Notes: generated by a model not told the origin, from the letters alone. DNA of 64,000 nucleotides from Calonectria ilicicola (GCA_020809705.1 CP085836.1:1-64000), one strand, 5' to 3'; numbered from the stretch's first letter, positions 11,187-21,904 are shown. Program-made: numbers and translations.

Positions 11187-13745
11187 TCAGCGTGAGAGCT
11201 TTCGGCCAGGGCGATAAATATTGAAAGGGATATAGAAATCGCCCAAGGCATTGCAATGTAGCTGCTTGCGGGAGTTCAGAACATCGATATCATATGGGTC
11301 TGTGAACGCGGTTCCCAGCAGTGCTGTGGGTTTCAAGTCGTCTTGCACCCAGGCTCCAGCCTTGAATCGAGCCGTCTTTGTCACTCCATCGTCACGTTCT
11401 GTTCCCTCAATGTAGAATGTGAATTCGGCCCACTCATCGTAGACCACACCTCCGGTAATACCGCCGACCGAATGAGGTGGTCTCTTCTCGATTGTATGCT
11501 CCAGGGTCTGCAACCAGGTGCGATCCACGATTGGCTCACCGCATCCCAGGTCCAGGCAGACCTCAACCGATGCTGGGCTTTCAGGAGAAGACTTAACTCT
11601 GATACGAGTGTGTGTGTATCGCACGCCCTTCTTCACCTTAGGCGTAGCCACAAGGATCCCATGTGTTGAAGACGCTCCATCCTGCTGCACGGCCATTGCA
11701 GCCAGTTCAGGTTCCCGGGCATCCGAGCCGGGACAGCCTCCCCCAAGATGGGCGAAGAGCTTGTTGCGGGACTCAAACACTACACCACACCGAGTGCAGG
11801 TCTTCGTCTTGGGCTCGCCAGTCTCATTTTGAAGGTCATCGGGCTTCATACATTTGACGAACTTTCGGTGCTCGTTTAGAACCGCAACCGATTGGAACTC
11901 CTTTTTGTAGCGAAGACATGTCACAGGCGCCGTCTCAAGCGGTGATCCCCCATCAGCGAAAACGTGGTATGCCTGGTGCGGCTCGGTAGAAGAGACGGAT
12001 GCATCAGACACTTCACCTTCGTCCTCAACGTCGCCATCCTGGTCGTCGCTGGCGCTGTCGGTCTGCGCAAGGTATTTACCTTCAAATCGGACGGTCTTGT
12101 CCTTCTGTTGCTCCTTGTTGCGATCCCCATATCTATCATGGGCACGCTCTCGGTCATTGCTGCGGTAACTTTGCCGATTATCTCGTGCAGAACCGTTATA
12201 CGAGTTGTAGCTCCGCTTTTCACGATCTCGGTCACGGCTTCGATCCCTGTCGCCGTGTCGGTCCCGCTCGTGGTCAACATCGCCGCGGGGGCGGTCGCGT
12301 CGATACCGTTCGTCGTGCTTGTCGAGGCTGCGGTAGCCTTGTCGATCGGGGTTATGGTACTCGCATCGATTGGAGTCGCGGTGGCCATCTCGATATTGGC
12401 CTCTTCGTCCATATCGCCGTTCGTCTTGCAGCATAAGCGCATCGATCGTCTGGCGGCAGTCCTCGCATTCCTTGGCAAATGAGGTCAGCGTGGTCTTCTT
12501 TTTTGGGGCCGTGAGATATTGTCGGATCCCAATATCAATAAGAGGGAAGATAGTGCGAAGGATCTGGCTGTCTTCTCGGATCTTGACTTGTCTGGCCAAG
12601 GCAGCCTTGCGATGAACCCACTACACCAAGGAAACACCTTTCCGAGTCAACTCGAATGTGTAGGGTTTACTGTACAGCTCCGCCACAATGTCCGCCTTCT
12701 TGCGCTTAAAGCGTTTGATTAATGTATTGCAGAAGGAGGATGTTGATGACTGCAGCAACTTCCTCTTCGCGTCGGGGGTGAGCTCACCGGTCAACCAAGT
12801 CGCCGCTCTGCCACCCAATAATCTGTCGTCAAGGTGCTGAAGAGCGTATTCGCCGTGTTGCTCGAAAATCTCGAGATGTTCGCAAAAAAGGAAAACGTCG
12901 GTGTATATCTGTTTTCCGCCGTCGAGCACCATACCTGTGCCGTCCGGATCCTTGAAGTCTGGGTTGAAGGTCCTGACATCCTCGCGCTTGAGCTTACGGG
13001 CGTTTGGGTCAAACGACGCCGAAGAGAATGCCGTCTGCTCTCGTGTATAGCGTGAGAGTCCCAAGCTGGAATTCGATGAGGATGAGTGATGAGAAGAGGA
13101 TTCGCTGCCCTCTGTGTGCTCACGGACGTTTCTCCGCTGTCCGGGGTCTGGCAGGTCAGGCGAGCCAGTTCCCGATCGACGACCTCTGATAGGCGTACGT
13201 TGCGTGATAAGAGTAGTGTTGGTAAGAGCATTACGGTCCTCCAAGTCGAATACCATCTCGGCCTTTCGTCTCCATGTCGGAGGCATTTCCAGGTCTGCCT
13301 CCTCGGCACGTGGGAAGTCGAGTATTTGGCGAGCTGCTTCGCTCTCCTGTGATCGGCAATCGAGATATGTGTCGATCGCAAAGAAAACCTTCGAGTCCCA
13401 AACTGTCATCGTTGACAGTACCTTGGCTGTGGGATACTCTGTCAAGAGACGACTGTAACGCATACCCCACCCAACAAGGGTCCGTATGTTCTTTTCCTCT
13501 AGGAGATCCAGGGTCTGTTCTGGGATCTCGTTGGGTAAAAGAGAGTATCGTTGTCTCTGCTGGGGCGGTGGCTTTTGTCCGGGGTCTGGGAGCTCGTCCC
13601 TCGAGGGATTCTGGTGACTCCTAGTTCCATCGTTTGGTCGAGCTATGATTATCGGAATGGTATGGGCCTCACAACTCACTATCAGACGACGGTCCGTTGA
13701 CCTTAGTGATCTTCGAGCCCGCGTTCGAACTGAGGGTCCGTGCAC
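11187..13745 (-). pseudogene. Retrotransposon gag and protease region
   Basis: One frame runs from about 13745 through 11187 and on into pol. It is interrupted only by TAG at 12621-12623 and TGA at 11187-11189, each one C-to-T step from a glutamine or arginine codon. The gag part is charged, with a long R/D/E/Y-rich stretch (repeats of RDRDRE type, about 12100-12420) and a C-x2-C...H-x4-C-type finger (TCTRCGVVFESRNKLFAHLGGGC). The protease part has CLDLGCGEPIVDRTWL, so the usual D-(T/S)-G catalytic triplet reads D-L-G. Reading-frame order means this copy would have made a single gag-pro-pol polyprotein. Gag boundaries are approximate. Confidence 0.85.
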
Positions 13746-14373
13746 TCTCAGTCGTGATACCGGTTGTGTGTTTGTTTGTTCAGGGCTTGAAAATTTTCCC
13801 AGCGGATATCACGTGCGCCTCGACATACTCTGGAAATCCAGCCAAAATCGTTCTCAAGAAAAGCTGTGAGGTCGGTTCCTTTAAGGATCCGTGCTGCTTA
13901 TTGACGGTAGTCGTGAACCCAGCTGAGAAGGGTTCAACTAACTAGATGGAAGGCGGGGCCTTCCAAGGGGTGTTATTGGTGGGAAGTCGACTGGGGTGGT
14001 GCCGATCTTTCCTGGTTGGCGTGACGAGCTAAGGTAGTGGTGCAAGATATTGTAAGACCCGGTGTGTGCACTACATGTGTATTGACAAAAGATGACTTGA
14101 CGATCTACCTGACCTCATTGAGGCTAGCTATTTAAAGGGGAGTCCCTGCTACCAGGGGGGTCTACATAGCCGGATATCCCACTCAAATTGGGGCCCTGCG
14201 GGCCCTCCCAAAAGAGCCCTCACTCCGGGGGTCCGTTTACACAAATGACTGACCCGGGCGCTCGAGGTATCCTAATGTCCCTTGACCCGTGACCATGACA
14301 GATATCTAGAATAGTCAAATCCTAGAAAATCTCACTGGTGCTGATCTATTGGAAGGAGCAATTGCTACTAATT
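13746..14373. other. Leader region of the retroelement
   Basis: About 630 bp between the minus-strand gag start and the upstream LTR. No ORF of note. It contains GC-rich palindromic sequence (GGGGCCCTGCGGGCCC, near 14190-14205). The start of gag translation could also lie a little further into this stretch. Confidence 0.5.
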
Positions 14374-14507
14374 TGATGTGGAAAAGGGGTCACGTTGGAC
14401 TAGAAAACGAGGTTGTAAGAAAGTTGCTTCTTCTCTAGGGGACCTTCGGTCCCCAAAGCCCTAGAGGCTGCCTGCTTAGCTAATCACCGTGCGTTCACCA
14501 CGCATCA
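14374..14507 (-). repeat. LTR (5' LTR in element orientation)
   Basis: Starts TGATGT and ends GCATCA on the plus strand. It is 134 bp, same length as the partner at 6844-6977. It is followed directly by the target duplication AGATC at 14508-14512. The terminal C-to-T at position 6 breaks the perfect TGATGC/GCATCA inverted repeat seen in the other copy. Confidence 0.95.
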
Positions 14508-14669
14508 AGATCCCTTCCATAGTTATAGAAATCAAGAGCTTTTCAATGCACCTGGAATCGTAGCTATCTATTGATATTAGCCAATTGGTGCACATGTGAA
14601 GGCCCCTCTAACGGCACCAGTCTCGTATTGGTGCATCTGTCGAATACTGCATTAGTACTCCTGTTTTAG

Positions 14670-16076
14670 CTAGGATGATGCTTCACTTACAATATCTTTG
14701 ATCACGGCGTAGGTGCCGCAGAAGAAGAGCGTAAGCCCCATCAGAACAATAAATCCGTTGACAATACTCAGCATGATGTTCTTTCTGCTGCACCAACTTC
14801 CCTCCCGGAGGATGATAAACCACATCAAGGCGGGAAAGTGCAGCGAAAACCCCGAGTTCATCAGGCTCGATGTAAGCCCCACGAGGTCGCTGAAGAATGG
14901 AATGGATTCTGCAAGAATAAATCCAATTATTGTAATGCCGGATATCAATGCCAGCCAGGTGATCCAGCCATGCTTAGTGTTGATATATCGGTGAACGCTG
15001 CGCTTGTAGATTCGACCGTGTATGTACCGCGCGGCAACCGTGGTGTTTATGGAGCCGCTGATGAATATCACTGGCAACGCAACGCCAAAGGCAACCTTAC
15101 TGACCAAAGGCCCCGCAGACAGTAGAGCTGGTGACTTGACATCTTGGCCGACGAAAGAGTAGATGAGCGCACCCGTCAGCGTGTAAATAACAATCTCGAT
15201 GGCTCCAAGTGCCCAGATAGATTTCATGTAATCTCGAGGCGTATGCATTTCATCCATAAAGGAGAATTGGGAAATTGTAAATCCAAAAGCAAACGAAATG
15301 TTGCAAATGGCCAAAAATGCATCTGCAAAAGTGATGCCTGGCTTTGGCCACGCGGACCAATCGCTCGCAGGTCCTGACCCTGATTGGATACCCGTGGCAA
15401 TGATGGTGATTGCAATGGCAATGGTGATGGAAGCAAAGTCGATGTAGCCCAAAATAGCAACCTCTGCAAAGCTAGGAGGTATGGCCAGGAGGAGGAGGAT
15501 GATTGCGGACACAGCCCCAAACACCAAGCTGCAAACCTTGCTCTCAGTGATGTTTAGAAAAGCAATTGTCCCCGTCAAGCAATGGGATGCGGTAAGAAGC
15601 GTCAGCATCAACGTCAGCATTACGCCAAATGCCTCGTAGCCAACTTTTCCAAACATGAGCCCGCCTGCATCAGCATAATGCCGAACGTGAGGGTAGGCTA
15701 GCTTGACCTGGCCAACTATGTGGCCCGTGTAGATGGCCACCAAGCCAATACCGATGGTGCAGATGACGCCAGGTACCATTCCCACCGTCGCGTAGGCGGA
15801 AGGGATGGACAGGGAGCCCAGCGCGATAGCTTGCACAATCAAGACAATTGTTAATCTTTTCCAGCCCAGGCGGCTGAACGTTGCCTCTCCAGCGATTGTC
15901 TTGCGTAATTCAAATTCCGAGATCTCACCAACTATTTTCTCACTTACGTTGTCAGCCTCAGGGCCCGAGAAAAGCTTGTCCTTCTCGAGAAGCTCGCCAC
16001 CCTTTTCTGCTTGATTGGTGACTCCTCGTTCCACGTTTTCCCCTTGGGATGCATTGCCAAGCATACGGTGCTCCAT
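14670..16076 (-). CDS. Amino-acid permease, AAAP family (MTR-like neutral amino-acid transporter)
   Basis: 468 residues, single exon, intact. The first 60 or so residues are hydrophilic and cytosolic-looking. The core starts at 'TFSRLGWKRLTIVLIVQAIALGSLSIPSAYATVGMVP', the typical opening of fungal Aa_trans proteins. I count about 11 hydrophobic segments, e.g. AFGVMLTLMLTLLTASHCL, VSAIILLLLAIPPSF and ISGITIIGFILAESIPFF. Length and pattern match the fungal N-system/MTR permeases that import neutral and aromatic amino acids across the plasma membrane by proton symport. Substrate is inferred from family only. It lies just beyond the retroelement, whose insertion point is about 160 bp past its stop codon, so the 3' UTR may reach the element. 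Confidence 0.88.
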   Translation of the reverse strand: MEHRMLGNASQGENVERGVTNQAEKGGELLEKDKLFSGPEADNVSEKIVGEISEFELRKTIAGEATFSRLGWKRLTIVLIVQAIALGSLSIPSAYATVGMVPGVICTIGIGLVAIYTGHIVGQVKLAYPHVRHYADAGGLMFGKVGYEAFGVMLTLMLTLLTASHCLTGTIAFLNITESKVCSLVFGAVSAIILLLLAIPPSFAEVAILGYIDFASITIAIAITIIATGIQSGSGPASDWSAWPKPGITFADAFLAICNISFAFGFTISQFSFMDEMHTPRDYMKSIWALGAIEIVIYTLTGALIYSFVGQDVKSPALLSAGPLVSKVAFGVALPVIFISGSINTTVAARYIHGRIYKRSVHRYINTKHGWITWLALISGITIIGFILAESIPFFSDLVGLTSSLMNSGFSLHFPALMWFIILREGSWCSRKNIMLSIVNGFIVLMGLTLFFCGTYAVIKDIVSEASS

Positions 16077-17100
16077 GATTAAACCGAAGGATTTATGTGC
16101 AAATAGTAAAAGCTGTCAATTGTGATACAAGGCTGGCCATTTAAGCTATGGGCCATGATCTAGCACGAAATTAAACGCACGGGATGACTATAGATATATA
16201 TCTTGATACGCCATCTTCAAGATGCCGCATTAACAATCCAGAGTGGGATAGACACGGGGCGTTGGACGGTTCCGAGATGCCCTGACCTGGCGTGTAACAA
16301 ACATCTTCCCCATTCCCCAGATGGTATGGGGAAATGTGGGGCGCGGGGTAGGCGTGAACTGGACATCGGCAAGTAGGTCTCGGAATGTCCAGCTCGGAAC
16401 CAGCCAGTTCCGAGTGATGAAAATAGTTGGTGGTTAGGCCGACGTTGCTGGTGCAGTGGGTAATTGCAGGCTGGCACGCCACGTGAAAGCGCGTATTCGA
16501 GACCTTTTCATTGGCTTGACTGCTTGGGGAGGCTGATCCTGCTAATGCATTACGCGGACAAGACCGATCAAGATGCACTCCACTGCAGGCTTGGTTCCGA
16601 TCTCATCCTTCGCAAAAGCCGCGATGCTCTAGTGCCCAGACAGGGCGCACTTGATTGTGTGGATCTGATTGCCGAGGGATATTCTTGACTAATGAGACAT
16701 GTGTAAAATCTTCGCAAGCGGGTGGTGACCCATACATATTAGAAAGTCACTCTATCTAGAATTATAAGCGAGGTCAGGGCAATTCAGAGCCGAATAAAAA
16801 GATAATCCGGCCCTCCTTGAAAAATACATGGTGCCGCTTCACTCATAAACTCAATTACCGGCTTTGTGACAGCTATTCGGCTCCCAGTGGCCACTGAATG
16901 CTTCCATTGGTCTTTCACAAACACACTACGTTCTAAAAGCGAGTACTAGAATTTGGGAATAATCATCAAACACAGCCTCATCCCAGCAGTCAACAGGCAT
17001 GATGCCTCTGTGGTTCTCCGTAGCTGTATTCCTATGTACAAGTTCCTGTAGGGCCAACTCGAAACCAAGCCCATCGTGTCAATGAGCGACCAAGTAAAAG
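16077..17100. other. Upstream region of the permease; no gene recognised
   Basis: About 1 kb that should contain the permease promoter (minus-strand direction). Short frames at 16171-16578 (-) and 16464-16688 (+) have no recognisable domain. Confidence 0.4.
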
Positions 17101-17358
17101 TCAGTGCAGCAGCCTGTACAGGCGTTTCAAAGCAAGACCTGGATAGAGTGTTGGTTCGGCCATCTTTGAAGGACGCAAAATCAGAAGACTCTGAATCAGA
17201 ACACTTACAAAAGATATCATGAATGTGACATCATCAAGGCCAAATGCATGTCCCAGAATAACGCGGTTATGTATACGCAGGACAACAAAAAGTAGCACCA
17301 CCGCATTCAGGGCCCACACAACACCAACGGCCCATTTCCCATCTTCTTCTATAGCCAT
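17101..17358 (-). pseudogene. Fragment of a fungal rhodopsin-domain (PTH11-like) integral membrane protein
   Basis: The minus-strand frame begins MAIEEDGKWAVGVVWALNAVVLLFVVLRIHNRVILGHAFGLDDVTFMISF. Two hydrophobic helices around a conserved 'R..NR.....GLDD' pattern are typical of the N-terminus of the fungal rhodopsin/SAT20-like membrane proteins. A GTAAGT donor follows the second helix. I cannot find the remaining five helices or a full second exon downstream, so the gene appears truncated to its start. It could be the 5' end of a small gene, but 85 residues without the rest of the bundle suggests a relic. Confidence 0.45.
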
Positions 17359-17961
17359 CCTAACGTGGATGCAACATTTTCAGAAACGGTGGTGCTGTAG
17401 ATTTTGGGACCGGATCTTGAACAGTATTCGTCCAAGTATGGTAACCGCGTGAGTCCCAAGTCGTTGGCCGCGACACTCTGTATCCAAGTTGCGGTGCGAC
17501 GCGTCTCTCGACGGGCTCTTTCAATTCAATTTCAGAATAAAAGGTTTTCGGTTATTAGCACGTCGCTGCAGTCGGCGGGGTCTGTTGGTGGGGACGAGAT
17601 CGTGTTGGGGCATGGCTTAATTTTCAGACGTTGCTACTTTTATAGGATGACTGGTGCTTTCCTCCCTCCCGCTAGCCCGGGTTCCGGAGCATCCCTGGCA
17701 GCCTTTTCCTTTGTGGGATATTCCAGCATGCCAGCCGAGTCAAGAGAGTCAAGGATGCAAGCAACTCAATTCAGTCAACTGAATAGCCCAGTGTCGTTGA
17801 GTTGACCTGGTCAACCATTTTCTCCAGTGGCGTTGATCAATTAGCCGTCAAATTGAGTTGAATGGACACTGATTGAAGTAGTTGACTCCCAATCTCAGCT
17901 ATTGACACCCTCACTCTTCTGTCCCCTTATCTTCACATCCCACCCCTACCCACCATGTTTC
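17359..17961. other. Spacer with foldback sequence next to a hAT relic
   Basis: No gene recognised. Short GTTGA/TCAAC motifs are dense from 17765 to 17900, and CAGTGTC (17789-17795) is matched by GACACTG (17865-17871), making an 83-bp inverted-repeat unit. This could be the terminal/subterminal repeat region of the adjacent hAT element or a separate small foldback. No flanking duplication is obvious. Confidence 0.4.
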
Positions 17962-20125
17962 TTACTCCCCATCGCTACTACTCTTCTCGGTAGGAAGTAG
18001 TAACACCTCTAGGTCATCAATCACCCCAGCCCGTAACCACGACCTCTCACACTCTGCTGACATCGGCTGAATCGTAAGGAAGTCCAGTGCCATTTGTGAA
18101 AGGCGAGGATACCGTCGTCTGCGCTCATGCCAGTATGATATCGGGTCCCTAACATCACCATCCCCGTCATCCCATGATGACTGCCATAATTCGAGCTCGT
18201 CAACATCTTCATCGACACCATCGGGCGAGGACGCTTCCTCTTTCACCGTACTGCATCCGGGGACCGGTCGAGTACGCTCGCAATATGCTTGAAATGGGTT
18301 GTAGTACTTCCGCTGCCGCTTCGCAACTAGTCCATTTCCCACAGGACTTTGATCCACCTACAGGTGACGATAGTCCGTCTCCCACGTCTCGAACCATCTG
18401 CTTCGCCTTCGTCACCCATTTCGTGTTATCCTTCCACTCATTCTCGAAATATCCCCATCGGAAAGCCGGATGCAGCGCTAAAGCCGTGTAATAGATCGGT
18501 GTCTCATCCAGCCTGCTGTAGTACTTGTTAAGCTTTTCCCAGCCCAAATTGATGTTAATTCTGAAATGCTCCGCGTCGGGTATCTCAGACGCGAGCTGCT
18601 TGTAGTCCTCGAGGACTTCCAACAAGAACTCGAATCCCTGGATAACCTCCCATACATTCCCGTACGAGCCAACCCACCCTCCTTTCCGCTTGCGCTGCTG
18701 ACCATCGCCTTCTAAAGTCTTAACAGCATCCTCGTAGAACCCAAGCAGCTTGGCCAGGTGTTCAAGCACGTCCCACTCATTGGCCGTAAGCCGGTTTTCC
18801 TCCAAGCAAATCTGGGGCTCCTTGGCAGACTTTTTGAGATTGCCTGTCCTCCTCGATCTATTATCCTGCTCCCACTGTTGACGATGCTTCAAGACGAGTT
18901 GTTCGATGAATGGTCGAAGAATGATGGCGCGTCTGATCATGTATAGCTGGGAAAGCCACCGGGTATCATTGTCAATAATCAAATCGAGCGGCTTCCTCGC
19001 TGTGGTCCTGGGATCCGAAGACATGTCGAATTCGGAACGTTGTATACTCCGCAGCAGATAGGTTAGCTGGTCCGACCTTCGGACGTCAACCACGAGGTTG
19101 TGCAGTTTTCCTACAGGTCCCTTGCGTCGCCAAAGCGTGTGCTCCGTCTCAGACAGGGCCGCTGCCCCTGACAACTGCTCTTCGAAAGCCTCAATGTTGT
19201 GGCCGAACAGTAGTGCGTTAGCGGACAGATTTAGAGTATGGCCAAAGCAGCGGCCACGCCTCACCGATCCGACAAACCCAAGCTCGCCACCAATCGCCTC
19301 CATGGCTTTATCGTTGCTTTCTGCATTGTCCAGGATGAAGTATCCAATCCTATCCTGGATTCCATAGGCATCGAGGACGTCAAGTATTTCAGCTGCAATG
19401 TTGTGTCCAACATGACGCGTTTGTAATTCTGGGACGCCAAGCACCAGCTTGCGCGGCTGGTTGTTTTCATCCCGAAAGAAACATGCGATCCCATACATGT
19501 TATGCCTGTTTCCTGACTTCCATCCGTCAAAGGAGACATGAATCAGGCCGCATGACTGCTTCAACACTGCTGCAACCCCATCCTTGTGTGTTTCGTAGGC
19601 TGAGAGAACTTTTTGGCGAATAGTTGTCCTTGTGATGTTGGCATCGGTGATCTTGACAAGTGGGTTGAGGTATTCGAATATCTGGCGTAGTCTTCCTTGC
19701 TCACAGACGCTAAATAAATGGTTCTCCTCGATGATCCATTCGAGTAGAAGACGCTAGAAGTACTTGCGGTCGAAACCCTTGATTAGACTGTCTTGTTCGC
19801 GTGGGAGTCTCGTATCGAGACTCATCACATCGGCGATGGATCTCTGATCTTTGGTCTTCAACTTCTCAGCTTTCCTCTCGGCGGCTGATTTCGTCTTCTT
19901 CGGGGGAGCGCGTATGCCATGGCCCTTGAACAAATGGGTATTCGCATTCTGAATTCCCTTCTCCACGAAGCTTCTAGGTTTGGGATTCTTGTTCTGGATG
20001 CAACGTTTGCAGACCCACCGCCGACTGCCAGAGGAATTCTCAACGTCGTACCCAAAACCCCAAACCCAGGATGGCGTATCTCGGACGCGTTGTGATGAAG
20101 CAAAAAGGTTGCAGGTTGTATTCAA
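17962..20125 (-). pseudogene. hAT-family transposase, degenerate (minus strand)
   Basis: The N-terminal frame (19754-20125) carries a BED-type zinc finger (WVWGF, WVCKRC, NTHLFKGHG). After TAG at 19754-19756 the same frame continues (RLLLEWIIEENHLFSVCEQ) into the catalytic body at 18209-19567 (VSFDGWKSGNRH; RCFGHTLNLSANALLFG; YYTALALHPAFRWGYFENEW). A one-base loss at the CCC run 18381-18383 plus a TAG at 18358-18360 separates this from the last frame 17962-18357, with the start of the hAT dimerisation domain (DPISYWHERRRRYPRLSQMALDFL, SAECER). That domain jumps from ECER straight to SWLRAG, so a stretch of roughly 25-30 residues seems deleted. Dead copy. Confidence 0.88.
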
Positions 20126-20269
20126 AGGTCTAAGTTACGATGTCTGAGAGGAGCGCAGCTCCTTACATAGTATCCACATCCCAGCCACCAGCAGATCGGA
20201 CCATCTTAGTCATACGGTCTCAACACGTTGTGACCACACGTAATCTAGGAAGCAACGCCAGAGGCAGGG

Positions 20270-21232
20270 ATGGACATCGAACGAACGGGAATCGAACCCG
20301 ACGCGAGGTCGACTTGTGGTAGTTTCGATGAATGCTTCCCTGTCTTCGAGATCCTACTTGACCACCTCGAAGGAGCTATCGAAGGTACAATCTTTGAAGA
20401 AGTTGAGGATCCAGTGAGCAAGGAGAAGAAGGACGTCGAAGTTGCCATCTACGACGGGCTCGATAGCAGAACCCGTAGATTGCTCAAGGTCTATATCAAG
20501 CTCGGATGGAAGAAGCTGCACAAGTACTACAATCGTCTGACTAGCGCAGCTTATGTCGGCGCAGTTGTCTTGAACCCGGCGAAGAAATGGCGCCTTCTCG
20601 ATCGACTGTGGTCTCGAGTGCCTTCTCGTAAGGCTAAGAGTTGGCGATTAGAGTACGAAGCAAAACTGTTGGAGATCTGGGGGAGGAGGTATAGGGAGCG
20701 TGACGTTGACTGTGAGGTCTTCGCTACGTCTGACGAGGCATCAATGGATTACATTGAGCGGAGACTTGCTAGGAGTGTAGCTGGGTCGCCATGCGCCCAG
20801 GGTTCGTCCTTGGCAGCGCCCAGTGCCCGCAAGAGCACCCGGAAGACGAAACACACGACAGCGGGAGCGACTGCTGATGACGAATATGCTCGGTACTGTG
20901 CTAAGGATGTTGTCAACAGTCACCACTACAGAAGCAGACCGATTGACTGGTGGAAAATCAACAGGAATCGGTACCCGCGACTGTCTCTGATGGCGGTTGA
21001 TATGCTCATCATCCCATCGTCGTCTGCGGAGAGCGAGAGGACATTTAGCAGTGCAGGGCGTATAACGGCGCCATTGAGAAGCCGGCTGAGGAGGGAGATA
21101 GTGGCGATGGCTCAGTGCATTCGATCGTGGAGTAAAGCTGGGATCTACACGCCTTCACTGCCGCTGGTTAGCCTCAGTGATGATCAATGGGTTGACGCAC
21201 TTGCGATGCTGAAGGGGACAAGTGACATTTAA
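20270..21232 (+). pseudogene. hAT-family transposase, 5'-truncated (plus strand)
   Basis: 320 residues covering the C-terminal half of a different hAT transposase. It contains 'LLKVYIKLGWKKLHKYYNRL', 'AAYVGAVVLNPAKKWRLLDRLW' and the dimerisation domain 'RPIDWWKINRNRYPRLSLMAVDML' followed by 'SSSAESERTFSSAGRI'. The DNA-binding and first catalytic regions are absent: the frame opens at 20270, with hAT-like sequence evident only from about residue 19. The element is head-to-head with the minus-strand hAT relic and its sequence is clearly of another subfamily. The ORF may be domesticated or simply a recent truncation. I favour a relic because the catalytic part is missing. Confidence 0.8.
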
Positions 21233-21360
21233 TCTGCCTAATACCTGCCTTTGCACAATTGACGCTGTTCTGCGATATCTTATCTGAAGCCGTGATACCT
21301 TCTAAACCCGCTCTGCACCTCTTATCCCTCTTCTATTGGGGTATGATGGTATAACGGCCT

Positions 21361-21625
21361 GGTGATAATAACAACGGTCCATTTGGTTCTAGGTCCTATT
21401 GATATTTCGGTCTCCGCCGGGATTAGTTCTACATTCGATCGAGTTCAAATCGAATTCGATCGAATCTTGGCATTCGATAGATATCGAATCTACGGAAGAC
21501 AGGTTCGAGTCGAGTCGAATCTATGGGACAAGAATTGTGGCAGATTCGATTCGAATCTGCGGGGTCACATTCGATTCGAACGCCAAGGCTTGGCATTCGA
21601 TTCGATAGATTCGTAAGATGTCCAA
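21361..21625. repeat. TTCGA-rich palindromic stretch, probable transposon end
   Basis: About 265 bp saturated with TTCGA and ATTCGATTCGAAT-type palindromes, such as ATTCGATAGATATCGAAT and GATTCGATTCGAATC. Dense short inverted motifs next to a hAT ORF suggest subterminal transposase binding sites. A stretch with the same motifs (CGAATCGAAT, GATTCGATATCGAATC) occurs at about 53,990-54,100. The exact terminus and an 8-bp duplication could not be fixed by eye. Confidence 0.5.
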
Positions 21626-21904
21626 GCCTGGCACCAGTCACATGGGGCAATTGGGTTGACCTGGTGGCATTGGATCTGTGGACATGGAAATGTTAGCTCC
21701 GAGAATGAATAAATCAACCAATGAAAAAGCAAAGAATCCTCCATCTCACATGGTTGGGAAAGGAGGAAAAGGAATGAGGTGCAGTGCAAGGGACAGGATG
21801 AGCGAGGGACTCGACAAATCAGAGCATTGAGTGAACCTATGCGCCTCAGCAAGTGTACGTACCTTCCGCTTGTAGCAGGCATCGCATGCCGGCTTTTGCA
21901 TCAT
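21626..21904 (-). pseudogene. First two exons of a Zn(II)2Cys6 transcription factor, truncated
   Basis: Exon 1 (21904-21863) reads MMQKPACDACYKRK and ends at a GTACGT donor. After an unusually long intron, exon 2 starts at 21675 (acceptor TCCACAG) with IQCHQVNPIAPCDWCQAW. Together these give the cysteine order C-x2-C-x6-C-...-C-x2-C of a Zn2Cys6 DNA-binding domain. The sixth cysteine and the rest of the protein are missing: coding similarity stops at about 21626, exactly where the TTCGA-rich transposon-like sequence begins. The simplest reading is a regulator gene cut by a transposon insertion or rearrangement. Confidence 0.65.

Larger units (their letters stand above)
6844..14507 (-). mobile_element. 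Ty3/Gypsy chromovirus, full length but dead, minus strand
   Basis: 7,664 bp bounded by two 134-bp LTRs and flanked by a perfect 5-bp target duplication AGATC (6839-6843 and 14508-14512). Coding order on the minus strand is gag, protease, reverse transcriptase, RNase H, integrase with zinc-binding and core regions, then a C-terminal chromodomain. That order and the chromodomain place it in the chromovirus branch of Metaviridae. The two LTRs differ at 4 of 134 positions, so the insertion is not very old or the LTRs have been little mutated. All main frames are broken (see parts). The purine-rich stretch just inside the right-hand end (minus-strand GGAAGGCCGGGA, 6979-6990) may be the polypurine tract. 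I could not identify a primer binding site. Confidence 0.95.

Noticed and set aside
11921..12482. Long open frames on both strands across the gag region (e.g. 11964-12482 plus strand, 172 codons of alternating hydrophobic sequence)
   Set aside because: They are shadows of the R/D-rich gag frame. The periodic codon composition creates valine/isoleucine/alanine-rich antisense reading, not membrane proteins.
20280..20310. tRNA-like B box (GGTTCGATTCC on the minus strand) with a 4-bp T-arm stem
   Set aside because: No matching acceptor stem, D-arm or anticodon arm can be folded upstream at the right distance. At best a tRNA-derived scrap or chance within the hAT junction.
20270..20325. Start codon of the plus-strand hAT ORF as a true gene start
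   Set aside because: The first residues (MDIERTGIEPDARST) are not hAT-like and overlap the tRNA-like scrap. The ATG is simply the first one after the truncation point.
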